A stretch of 64,000 bases of DNA, from positions 62,001-126,000 of the forward strand of contig NZ_JAKWBF010000006.1 in the NCBI RefSeq assembly GCF_022513585.1, in the 5' to 3' direction. The stretch comes from Gordonia gummivorans. GTDB lineage: Bacteria > Actinomycetota > Actinomycetes > Mycobacteriales > Mycobacteriaceae. The notes under the pieces were generated by a model. That model saw only the letters and a program-made list of their open reading frames with translations. It had not been told where the DNA came from and did no database searches. This document shows, in pieces, positions 8,401-16,349 of the stretch. The position numbers and the translations under genes are program-made. The stretch's first letter is position 1, and each line of letters opens with the position of its first letter.

Positions 8401-10732
8401 CGATGCCGCCACTGAGGACATTGCTTCACTTACCGCGCGACTGGCTGCACAGCGCGCTTGGAAGAGTTGTTTGCAAAGGATGACGGCCCGAGAGGTCACC
8501 GCGTTGCAGGCGTACCGCGATCACATCCGCAGCGTTGGCAAAGGCACAGGCAAGTACGCCGAGCGGTATCGACAAGCGGCTCGCGAGGCAATGAGCGAAG
8601 CGCAGACTGCCGTGCCCGCGTGGGTGATGCCGACGCAGCAGGTCCTCGCGTCCATCCCGCCGCAGCCTGGGGCCTTCGACGTAGTGATAGTCGATGAGGC
8701 CAGCCAGGTCGACATCACCAATCTCTATCTACTCTGGCTCGCACCCAGGATCATCGTCGTTGGCGACGATAAGCAATGCACACCAAGCGAAGTCGCCCTG
8801 GGAAGCCTTGACGACGTGTTCACCCGGCTCGACAATTACCTACCCGACCTTCCCGGTCACGTGCGAACGACCTTCACGCCCCGATCGAGTCTGTTCTCGT
8901 TGCTGCGGTCCCGGTTTGGGCAGGTGGTGCGGCTCCGCGAGCACTTCCGGTCGATGCCGGAGATCATCCATTGGTCGAGCAACCAGTTCTACCTTGACGC
9001 TCCATTGGTTCCGGTGCGTCAATTCGGATCGGACAGATTGTCCCCACTGCGAACAACATTCGTTCCTGGCGCTACCGTGACCGGCAAGAATCAAACCCTC
9101 GCGAACCTCGCCGAGGCCCGGGCAATCGCCGATCAAATCCTTGCGTGCGTCGACGATCCTACTTACGCAGGAAAGACGATGGGTGTGGTCGTGTTACAGG
9201 GGCAGGCACAGGTCGTTGCGATCCAGAATGCCCTGCGCGGGCATCTATCGGAGGAGGAGTGGAACGATCGCCGTTTCCGTGTGGGCACTCCTCCGGACTT
9301 CCAGGGCGACGAGAGGGACGTAGTGTTCATGTCGCTGGTGGTCGCTCCGGAACAGAACTTTCAGTCGCTGACTCGAACCGAGTTTGAGCAACGCTTCAAC
9401 GTCGGTGCCACGCGCGCAAAGGACCAAATGTGGCTATTCCACTCGGTCACCATTGACCGACTGCGAGCGGGAGACTTGCGGCGATCGTTGCTGGAGTACA
9501 TGACATCAACGGTGTCGGCGCCGGCTGATCCCATGCCGGAGAACGTTTCGAATGACTTGCGTGACAGTAGGTTCGATAGCCTCTTCGAGCAACGAGTATT
9601 CAATGAGATAGTCGCACGTGGTTACCATGTGAATCCGCAGGTACCCGTGAACAACCGACGAATCGATCTCGTTGTGACGGGCAGCGCGTCGCGCCTCGCT
9701 GTCGAGTGTGACGGCGACGCATTCCATACAACCCCCGACCAGCTCCGGGCAGACCTGGAGCGTGAGATCGAATTGCGTCGTTGTGGTTGGACGTTCTGGC
9801 GAGTGCGCGAATCAGAGTTCTACACAGATCCCGTGGAAGCAATGTCCGGACTGTGGGATGAGCTTGGTGCACTGGGTATCCTCCCCGGAGCACGAATCGC
9901 GGGACCAGAACCTGGACCATTTGACGGGCCGATCGCCGCCGCGACCGACGAAGAGGTGGAGAATTCCGCACCTGCGCGCGCCGCCGACATGGACACGGCG
10001 ACTGCAGTGTTCGGAAAGGTGAGCGACCCTGTTGACCACGTGATCCGTGGGGGTGGGGTGTCTGGCGATTCGACGGCGTTCATGGCCGCTACGCGCGGCA
10101 ACGAAGTTACCCCGATCGATGATGGCATGAGCGAGTTGGCCGCAAACGATCTAACGCTTCTGCCGGGCAGGGGAGCCGATCGCGAGCAACGGCAGGGAGA
10201 GAGGCCTTCCAGCAACGATGTGCTGGCACCGCCGCCTGCTCCAGCGAGCACGCAGGAAGAAGATCAGGGCGATGGCACACAGGTGACTGACGTTGTCATC
10301 CGAGATGCCGTGCTATACAACGTCGAAAAACTCGGCATCGTCGAGCCACAGGACCTCGCGGAACAGTTAGAGGTATCGGCTGACCGAGTAGAGCGAATCA
10401 TGGATCAACTTGTCGCCGACGGCGAATTGTTGTGGGAAACAGAAGAACTCGACGAAGCTGCGGAGGCCGATTCTGACGACACCGTTCGGATGTCTGAATC
10501 GGTAGCCGAACCTTCGGGAACGGCCCGTGAAGCTGAGACCATTCGGCGTGTCCTGGTAGCAGGTGCGTGGTCGGCTATACCGATGACCGTCGAGCGGGCA
10601 CGCGCGATCACTAAGCTCGACGAGGACGACGTGCGTGGTCAACTTGCTGCGTTGGTGGCGGCTGGCGAGCTGAAAGAGCAGACGGTGCATGGAGTCCAGG
10701 CTTGGGTGCGTCCTCAGCGAGTGCATTCATGA
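5492..10732 (+). CDS. SF1 (COG1112-like) helicase with Vsr/MTES_1575-like nuclease and winged helices (operon gene A)
   Basis: About 1746 aa from ATG 5492 (MSGKSDTAWQ). ATG 5414 and still longer in-frame starts exist but their upstream frame enters IS sequence. Walker A GPPGTGKTHT at about 397 and Walker B VVIVDEASQVD at about 1064 enclose a long inserted helical region, the Dna2/Upf1-type layout. Motif V/VI-like segments lie near DFQGDERDVVFMS and NVGATRAKDQ. At about 1391-1450 a predicted Vsr-fold endonuclease follows: RRIDLVV, LAVECDGDAFH, GWTFWRVRES. After a disordered linker there are two winged-helix-like repeats (about 1598-1640 and 1680-1740). It should unwind and cleave foreign nucleic acid. 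It is the first gene of a five-gene operon and its stop overlaps the next start (ATGA). Confidence 0.85.
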   Translation: MSGKSDTAWQRSELGWLVGSREDDVELRDRVGRLMQFLREIVKARSAPVLNVEGHERVRWLYSDSTPLNIDLSASAGEVVVRAPRVNLDEPPAVTAALRDWLDDYSYLDNSCSEGPRLRGELAAGTSSRFTSDQAGEAYRRWYETWRRWAQTDRQRRPHAELYQSLSDMRHELKAQPESVELVVASGLLTMPAHLSGGDRVRTHLVTQEATIERDDETGDLLVQLAELTSCRLEDTQLLTGIEMFDQSGSRLLQTQLQEHLSPIDDGIGVFLKAWALRALGADIEIDGSFEPPTETRDLALHVAPALVLRRRGAFALVDYYDRMIAQAGLPDAKTPLGLAQLVTSIEAEDRVEWLESTGATAPRELAEDPLFPLPANTEQAKIIDRLGGDSGVVVEGPPGTGKTHTIANLVSALLARGQRVLVTSEKSQALEVLRGKLPPEMQELCVSITDLARGGSQELNRSVATIAERKTSFIPEVADQTIADLAQKRDQARARRAETLESIRALRESETFQHPEIAPGYSGTLANIVRELESKRSRLAWLPGPVRVSEPPINPDQLTEFAALLKAQTHEHRSRADQYLPSLNDVLPPHGQMIKLFDIVSRPTLATSPRSAELLAIIDSADVDTTARVQATCEELQRAISRIRALPPELQQLADRVMSGTMDHLWARIENVDQYLTAAIDADRRIGVTQVDSPPVSRGALNVIKQWLAKLEAGAEWRGRFRRSDEQKAFDTLELSLVVDGDAVTNAAALVTVVAHLSCLDAIDSARHILLDLGVRFDPPPSRSGQVNALHNLRRQLADIEHLIAMRTSLQREIEQVSGHQIYFGTVDEASDTATAAAGITREIQRREAHDEIGATVDNLHSVFGNAPAPEARELVQSIRSASSSAFDQAVQAYVRAQQQQRELTNASAIAAALRDAAPGLHTAIVDNPDDQWATRADTLFDAWHWRLTSDWLANHRQPGREATLSNELDAATEDIASLTARLAAQRAWKSCLQRMTAREVTALQAYRDHIRSVGKGTGKYAERYRQAAREAMSEAQTAVPAWVMPTQQVLASIPPQPGAFDVVIVDEASQVDITNLYLLWLAPRIIVVGDDKQCTPSEVALGSLDDVFTRLDNYLPDLPGHVRTTFTPRSSLFSLLRSRFGQVVRLREHFRSMPEIIHWSSNQFYLDAPLVPVRQFGSDRLSPLRTTFVPGATVTGKNQTLANLAEARAIADQILACVDDPTYAGKTMGVVVLQGQAQVVAIQNALRGHLSEEEWNDRRFRVGTPPDFQGDERDVVFMSLVVAPEQNFQSLTRTEFEQRFNVGATRAKDQMWLFHSVTIDRLRAGDLRRSLLEYMTSTVSAPADPMPENVSNDLRDSRFDSLFEQRVFNEIVARGYHVNPQVPVNNRRIDLVVTGSASRLAVECDGDAFHTTPDQLRADLEREIELRRCGWTFWRVRESEFYTDPVEAMSGLWDELGALGILPGARIAGPEPGPFDGPIAAATDEEVENSAPARAADMDTATAVFGKVSDPVDHVIRGGGVSGDSTAFMAATRGNEVTPIDDGMSELAANDLTLLPGRGADREQRQGERPSSNDVLAPPPAPASTQEEDQGDGTQVTDVVIRDAVLYNVEKLGIVEPQDLAEQLEVSADRVERIMDQLVADGELLWETEELDEAAEADSDDTVRMSESVAEPSGTAREAETIRRVLVAGAWSAIPMTVERARAITKLDEDDVRGQLAALVAAGELKEQTVHGVQAWVRPQRVHS

Positions 10733-12918
10733 CCGAACTACGCGCTTGGCAGCAGGAGGCCCTCGACCAGTGGAGTGAACTCGGCTACCGTGCGGTTGTC
10801 GAGGCGGTAACCGGTTCGGGGAAAACGGAAGTCGGGATTGCCGCCACGATCGCCGCGGTCGAGGAATATCGGCAAGTACTGGTAGTCGTGCCATCGCGGG
10901 ACCTGCTTCGCCAGTGGTACGACCGTCTGCGTCATTCTGGATTCGCGGGACGTGTAGGCCGGCGCGGTGACGGCAGTAGTGACTCGTTCAGGCAATGCGA
11001 CGTGTTGATCTCAACGGTTCAGTCGTCAATCGGCAATCACGTCGAGTTACCACACTCGGGTGCGTTGCTGGTAGCCGATGAAGTTCATCGATACGGGGCC
11101 GACAGCTTCGCTCGCGTGCTGTCCGACGTGTTCGAGCGCCGGCTTGGCTTGACTGCGACGTTCGAACGTTCTGATGATGGAATCGAGCGCGTGCTGGCGC
11201 CGTTTTTCGAGCACACCATCGTTGGCTGCACCTACCAACGAGGTTATGCCGACGGCATTCTCGCGCCTGTCAACGTTGCGATGGTTCCTGTCCCTTTCAC
11301 GCCCCGCGAGCGTGCGCAGTACGACAATCTCGATGTCATTGCACGCTCCGAGCGCGGTGTTCTCATCAATGAGTTCAGTTGTCGTGCCGAGCCGTTTGGT
11401 GCATATCTCCGGGATGTCCAGCTACTCGCGGGGGACGCGAACGGCGATCCTCAGTCCGTTCGGTCTGCTCGGCGGTACCTAAAGGCGTTTGCCGATCGGC
11501 GGGAACTCTTGGCATCTTTGCGGGGCAAGGAAGAGGCGCTTGCCGAGATTGCTGGCGGATTGGAGCGGTCGGGCCGAGCCCTGGTCTTCGCCGAGACGAA
11601 GGCGGCTGCGGCGTCCGCGTCGGAAACTCTTCTTGCACAAGGTGTGGCCGCCGCGCCCTACACAAGCGATCTCAACCGTGCGGACAGAATCGCGCTCCTC
11701 AAGACCTTCAAAGAGGGCTCGATCACCACTCTTGCAGCTCCCCGGGTGCTCGATGAGGGCATCGACGTGCCCGAGGCCGATGTCGGGATTGTGTTGGCGG
11801 CCAGTCGTACTCGGCGACAGATGATCCAGCGGATGGGCCGCGTCATTCGGCCCAAACCTGACGGCCGGCCGGCAGTCTTCATCGTGATGTTCGCGGAAGG
11901 CAGCTCCGAAGACCCTAAGGAGGGTGCCCACGCGACATTTCTCGAGCAGCTCATCGAGATCGCTCGAGACCAGGTTCGAGTGGAAGCCCGTCAGGTGCGC
12001 GATCTACTCAACTCTTGGCTGCCCGAATCCAGACCGGGGAACTCCGCCGCGGACAGCGCGGTTGCGAAGGAGTTGGCGTCGTCGGCGACGATCAAAGTCG
12101 CCGAGAACGCTGCGCTCATTCACCGGCGTGCGTCCCAGATTCGACGTAGCGTGGTAGACGCGACCAAGTTCGCACGACCGGATGTCCTCGATACTGTGCT
12201 GACTGCACTGCTGGAGCTGGACCCTATCGAGGCCGAGATTCTGGTTCACAGTTTCGGTCTCGATGGTGAAGACCCGCTAGACATCGCATTGATTGCCGAG
12301 CGATGTGGTTCGGACGCGGGCACGGTCCTGAAGCACCACGAAGCGGCACTGCTGAAAGTTGTTCTGCCCGAGGGCAAGGCGTCCGAAGCAGCACCACCGC
12401 CGACGATCAATAAGGTCGTCGGGCCACATCCAGAACGAGTCACGCAACGCCCCGCGCGAAGTGGCGCGACGCCGACTCCGCTCGACGTGTTGAACAGAGC
12501 CCGTGGTGTTCGTTCGGTTCAGCCCATCGATAACCGAAAAGTTGTCCACAAGCAACGGTCTGCGCTGATCCTCGACCCCAACCCAGAGATCCAGAATCAG
12601 CCATTTGGTCTGCGGCATATCCACCTTCCGGGAAAGGAGGATCGTGGAGCACAAAAGGCGGCCGCGTCGATGAGTGGACCCGTCGTACAAATCTACCTGG
12701 AATATGAGGGCTACCGAGCTGATGCGCGCCTGGACTTGCGCACCGGAAGAGTAACCGTCGACCAACCGGTCCAGGGCCGTCGGGAGTTCGACGACCCTGA
12801 TGCTGCCGCCCTCGCCGAGGTCGAATATTACGGAGGGACGGTGGCTGGCAAGGTCGACGGGTGGTCGATGTGGAGGGTGCGACATTCGGGGGAGTCCATT
12901 GACAATCTTCGTGATTGA
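10729..12918 (+). CDS. SF2 (XPB-like) helicase with sigma-region-4-like HTH (operon gene B)
   Basis: 729 aa from ATG 10729, which overlaps the stop of gene A. Helicase motifs: VTGSGKTEV at about residue 27, ADEVHRYG (DEVH box) at about 115, GLTATFERS (motif III) and QRMGRVIRP (motif VI) at about 366, in the order of SF2 XPB/RecG-like translocases. At about 481-545 comes a helical region (LLELDPIEAEILVHSFGL, then IALIAERCGSDAGTVLKH) whose spacing closely resembles region 4 of sigma-70 factors. A linker and a small C-terminal beta-rich domain (YLEYEGYRADARLDL) follow. The HTH call is my pattern reading. It presumably works with genes A and C-E on DNA. Confidence 0.85.
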   Translation: MTELRAWQQEALDQWSELGYRAVVEAVTGSGKTEVGIAATIAAVEEYRQVLVVVPSRDLLRQWYDRLRHSGFAGRVGRRGDGSSDSFRQCDVLISTVQSSIGNHVELPHSGALLVADEVHRYGADSFARVLSDVFERRLGLTATFERSDDGIERVLAPFFEHTIVGCTYQRGYADGILAPVNVAMVPVPFTPRERAQYDNLDVIARSERGVLINEFSCRAEPFGAYLRDVQLLAGDANGDPQSVRSARRYLKAFADRRELLASLRGKEEALAEIAGGLERSGRALVFAETKAAAASASETLLAQGVAAAPYTSDLNRADRIALLKTFKEGSITTLAAPRVLDEGIDVPEADVGIVLAASRTRRQMIQRMGRVIRPKPDGRPAVFIVMFAEGSSEDPKEGAHATFLEQLIEIARDQVRVEARQVRDLLNSWLPESRPGNSAADSAVAKELASSATIKVAENAALIHRRASQIRRSVVDATKFARPDVLDTVLTALLELDPIEAEILVHSFGLDGEDPLDIALIAERCGSDAGTVLKHHEAALLKVVLPEGKASEAAPPPTINKVVGPHPERVTQRPARSGATPTPLDVLNRARGVRSVQPIDNRKVVHKQRSALILDPNPEIQNQPFGLRHIHLPGKEDRGAQKAAASMSGPVVQIYLEYEGYRADARLDLRTGRVTVDQPVQGRREFDDPDAAALAEVEYYGGTVAGKVDGWSMWRVRHSGESIDNLRD

Positions 12919-13042
12919 CGGGCCGAAGATCGCTGAGACTCAGGCTCTCAGGAAAAAGAGCTGCGGGCCAACAGTGGTCACGGTGGGTCCCAAGAGCGCT
13001 TCTGCGCTCAATGGAGAACTTTCAGTTGGGGGGCACGAATGA
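12899..13042 (+). CDS. Candidate small coupled ORF, 47 aa
   Basis: A TTG at 12899, four bases after GGGGGAG, opens a frame of 47 codons (TIFVIDGPKIAETQAL at the start) that fills the gap between genes B and C. Its stop (13040-13042) overlaps the ATG of gene C as ATGA. Overlap on both sides is what a real operon gene would show. However, the product is short, unrecognised and starts at a weak codon. It may simply be a leader that couples translation of gene C. Confidence 0.3.
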   Translation: MTIFVIDGPKIAETQALRKKSCGPTVVTVGPKSASALNGELSVGGHE

Positions 13043-14349
13043 CTCAAGCCTTGCTAGACCAGTTTCCGCACTTCTCTGAATTTGACCCTGGCGCCTACGG
13101 CGAGGGAAGTCTGGATCCGCTGGGCCTTTCAGCAGTTGCCGAACGAATGGCTGAGCAAATGGTTCCAGGCCTGCGAGCGCGCATGAGTCAACCAAGGTTC
13201 ACGACTTTGGCAGTTGCCGGGGCGCATGCTTGTCAGGCAATCCGCGACCTGACGGCAGCTGATGGGAAGACGAAGCCCGACATCGCTTTTGAATGGATCA
13301 TCGTCGAATCCTTTGTCCGGCATCGTGCGTCAAGTGACATACGCGCACTGCCGGGAACTCAGAAGACCTCACGTGCAATCAAGATGAATCGGCGGCTCGG
13401 TCCGTCGACATACTTGTCGGGCCCGCGAGTGTTCGGTTTCACGGGCGTCTATCGCCCGTTCGCATTGGATTCGGACCTACTCACCAAGGATGGCAGTCCA
13501 GGGACGAACGCGGACGCGCTTCTCGGCACTTGGGAGAAAGAGCGAAGCCTGGACGGCTTCTTGGGCGGTGTACCTCGGACCCCCGGCGGAAAGCTTCGAC
13601 GCAAGATCGAAGAGGCTTGCGTCGCGGCCCTACAATCGTCGGAGGCCACGCTAGCGCCTGGTGGCAGTGTGATGCGGGACCTCGCTGCGACCATGGTGCC
13701 CTCCGATTCGGGGCCTGGCGAACGCAGGATTCTGAGGTCACTTATCCTGAGTGCCGTTGGCGGTGAGCCACATGAGATCCGGGCAGAGTTGTGCGACCGG
13801 CTCCTGCAAATGCCGCACAACGATATGGGGCAGCGGGAGATAGCCACCAGACTCTTGGACGATGGAACGGTGTCCGTCGCCGCGCGGGCGGTGCTACAAG
13901 CAGCATCCACTTACGAGGAATGCGCCAGCGCAATCGAGCGCAGCTTTCGCCGCATCCTGCAAGACGCGGCCGCCCGCGGCGGCACGTTCTCGCAGTCTAA
14001 GGCCAGCAAGACCGTGGGCCTGGAAGAGATCGCTGCCAAGTTGCCCGAACAGGTGAGGCGTGCGGTGAATGCTGCCGGCCACGTGCAGGATCACCTCGCG
14101 GAGGACGTCAGTCGAAATCTACAGGCGTTCGAGGACGCTGCAGAGCCCGCAGCATTCATCGAAGCATTGCTTTCCCGCCACGATCAGGTCCAGTCGGACA
14201 AAGGGAAGCGCCCGTGGATCGACCCGCTGGGAAAGAATTGGATCGTGCGCACGCCGTACCGCAACCAGTCCGTTGATCTAACCCACACGAACTGGATCCA
14301 CCCGATGCGTTTGACCACGCTGGCAAACTTTCTCGAAGAGACAGCATGA
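13039..14349 (+). CDS. Unrecognised operon protein, 436 aa (operon gene C)
   Basis: Starts at ATG 13039 behind GGGGGGCACGA. Mostly alpha-helical by eye, no membrane span, no signal peptide and no nucleotide-binding or nuclease motif I can identify. The N-terminal block (SLDPLGLSAVAERMAEQMVPG) vaguely resembles, in pattern and position, the start of DUF6361 proteins, which as I recall occur beside PLD and helicase genes; this is a weak hypothesis. Polar Lys/Arg-rich segments (TPGGKLRRKIEEA, DKGKRPWIDPLGKNW) could contact nucleic acid. The stop overlaps the start of the PLD gene (ATGA), so it is cotranslated with it and probably a structural partner of the nuclease/helicase complex. Confidence 0.8.
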   Translation: MTQALLDQFPHFSEFDPGAYGEGSLDPLGLSAVAERMAEQMVPGLRARMSQPRFTTLAVAGAHACQAIRDLTAADGKTKPDIAFEWIIVESFVRHRASSDIRALPGTQKTSRAIKMNRRLGPSTYLSGPRVFGFTGVYRPFALDSDLLTKDGSPGTNADALLGTWEKERSLDGFLGGVPRTPGGKLRRKIEEACVAALQSSEATLAPGGSVMRDLAATMVPSDSGPGERRILRSLILSAVGGEPHEIRAELCDRLLQMPHNDMGQREIATRLLDDGTVSVAARAVLQAASTYEECASAIERSFRRILQDAAARGGTFSQSKASKTVGLEEIAAKLPEQVRRAVNAAGHVQDHLAEDVSRNLQAFEDAAEPAAFIEALLSRHDQVQSDKGKRPWIDPLGKNWIVRTPYRNQSVDLTHTNWIHPMRLTTLANFLEETA

Positions 14350-16349
14350 CGAGCAAGCTACGTCAGAAGCCGCTGCTAGACCTGTGGCAGGCGCCCGATG
14401 GTGCTGGCAAACCCGTTGGTGTTCTTGCGAGTACATTCGTCATCGAACCTGATTTCTTTGAGCGTAACTGCTTGGCACGCTTCTTATCGGTGCAAAGCGT
14501 CGATGAGGGGACTGGGTCGGTGGAGGACGTCGTTGCCCAAATCGAGCTCGAAGAGAAACTCTCTGAGCCAAGTGTTGCCGTTCTCGCTGACCGCAGCGCG
14601 CAAGGAGACCGCCTAACACTGCGATGGAACCTTCTGCACTGTCACGTCGGCACTGGTCTCATGCATTCGAAAGTTTCGATACTTCTGTGGGAGAACGCCA
14701 CCCGGATCATCGTGGGATCGGCAAACCTAACGCCTGCCGGCTACCGATACAACCTGGAACTTATGATCGCGGCTGACTTCGGTGAAAACTGCATCCTGCC
14801 CCGTGACGTCCTCGATGAACTCGCCGACGAGTTCGAGTCGTACCTCGATCTGGTTCCTGGTCTGGGTCCGCAAGTTCCGTCCCGTCTGCAAGCCGAACGA
14901 ATACTCGTTCAGCTTCGCGCCCGTATCGCGGAGCAGCCACGGACTCGTCCCCGTTTTCGAGTGGCCTTGGCTCCGACGAACGCGAATTTGACACCCCTGG
15001 AGCGCTTACCCGACGTTTTCGCCGGCAACGATCCTCTGTCGGCGACCCAGCTATCTCCGTACTGGGATAGCGCGAACAGCGCTGCACTAGAATCGGTCTC
15101 GGCATTGCTTACGGGAAGGCCAGCAATTGGTCGACGTCATGATGTCGCGGTGGTGGTCGGACCTACAGGCGAGGTGCCTTTCCCAGAGCAGCGCACGAGC
15201 GACGTCGGAGGGGTCTATCTCCTGGAAGGCGTTGTTGGCGACACTCCTCGCGTTCTCCACGCGAAGTGCCTCTTGATTCAGAACCGGGAGTGGGTCTCGG
15301 CGCTGATTGGGAGTTCGAATCACACCGCAGCGGGCCTGGGTCTCTCGTCTTCGAAGAGGCATCGCGAGCTCAATCTGTGGCTAGGTGCTCCCGCCGCTAG
15401 TAAGGAAGGCGCCGCGCTCAAAGCGCTCATCCCGCTTGGCAGTCCAATCGCAGCGGAGCCAGTATATGAAACTCCAGTAGATGAGGATGAACCGGAAATG
15501 ACTGTGTCACTCCCGACCTTCTTCACGCTGTGCCGAGCAATGAAAGGTCCAGGGGGCTGGAAACTGAGTCTTGGCTTCGCGAGCAACCCTCCATCCTTGT
15601 GGACTATTACCACGCACCAGGGCAAGAAAGTAATCGACGAAAAGGTGTGGATTGAGCACGGTCGGCAAGAACAAGTCATATGGAAAGTCGAGACTGAGAA
15701 CATCCCACCGTACCTAACGGTCGCGTGGTCGGATGGGCAGGCCAGTTGGGTCGTGCTTGCGGATAACCGTCACGATCTACCGCCTGGACCGCGTCTTGCC
15801 GATATTCGATCGAGCCAGCTACTCGACGCGCTCGGCAGAGGAAAGCCGTTGTCTCAGGTTGTGCGTGAGCACCTCGAAGATGAGACAACCCAACGCAGTC
15901 CAGACGACAGCGGTGTCATTACCGATCCGCTCAAACGATTCGACTCGCACAGCACCCTGCTGCGTCGAGGCCGTGCTCTGGCCAATTCGCTCACAGCGCT
16001 CGAGCGGCGGCTCGCCCGGCATGTCAATACCGTCGACGCGCTCGAGGCTAGGCTCAAAGGCCCACTGGGGCCGAGCTATTTGGCTACTCGAGTTGTCGAT
16101 GACTTTGAAGACGGGCAGATTGGGCTTTCTGAAGCGCTGTTCACGGTCGCTGAAATCGCACTCTCCGTGTCTCGAGTGGATTGGGACGGCGTACTCCCAA
16201 CCGATGATCGTCCCGAGGGGCGTGCTGCTGTTCGCGATACGGTGCGAGTGATCGATGCACTCCGTGTGAACCTTGGCAACGAACCACCAGATCTCGCGGG
16301 CTATGCCGCTCGTGCTCTCCAGGAGGCCAAGAAGTGCACAGCAACCTAA
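14346..16349 (+). CDS. Phospholipase D-superfamily protein with two HKD-like motifs (operon gene D)
   Basis: 667 aa. Two PLD half-sites are visible. The first is MHSKVSILLWE at about residue 106 followed by VGSANLTPAGY; the second is LHAKCLLIQN at about 304 followed by LIGSSNHTAAG. The His and Lys of each HxK are kept, but the Asp of the classical HxKxxxxD is not at its usual place in either copy. That is common in nuclease-type PLDs of the DrmC/DpdK kind. The C-terminal 250 residues form a separate beta-rich plus helical region. The expected role is a nuclease acting with the neighbouring helicases. It overlaps gene C by 4 nt and gene E by 16 nt, so tight coupling is evident. Confidence 0.85.
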   Translation: MTSKLRQKPLLDLWQAPDGAGKPVGVLASTFVIEPDFFERNCLARFLSVQSVDEGTGSVEDVVAQIELEEKLSEPSVAVLADRSAQGDRLTLRWNLLHCHVGTGLMHSKVSILLWENATRIIVGSANLTPAGYRYNLELMIAADFGENCILPRDVLDELADEFESYLDLVPGLGPQVPSRLQAERILVQLRARIAEQPRTRPRFRVALAPTNANLTPLERLPDVFAGNDPLSATQLSPYWDSANSAALESVSALLTGRPAIGRRHDVAVVVGPTGEVPFPEQRTSDVGGVYLLEGVVGDTPRVLHAKCLLIQNREWVSALIGSSNHTAAGLGLSSSKRHRELNLWLGAPAASKEGAALKALIPLGSPIAAEPVYETPVDEDEPEMTVSLPTFFTLCRAMKGPGGWKLSLGFASNPPSLWTITTHQGKKVIDEKVWIEHGRQEQVIWKVETENIPPYLTVAWSDGQASWVVLADNRHDLPPGPRLADIRSSQLLDALGRGKPLSQVVREHLEDETTQRSPDDSGVITDPLKRFDSHSTLLRRGRALANSLTALERRLARHVNTVDALEARLKGPLGPSYLATRVVDDFEDGQIGLSEALFTVAEIALSVSRVDWDGVLPTDDRPEGRAAVRDTVRVIDALRVNLGNEPPDLAGYAARALQEAKKCTAT

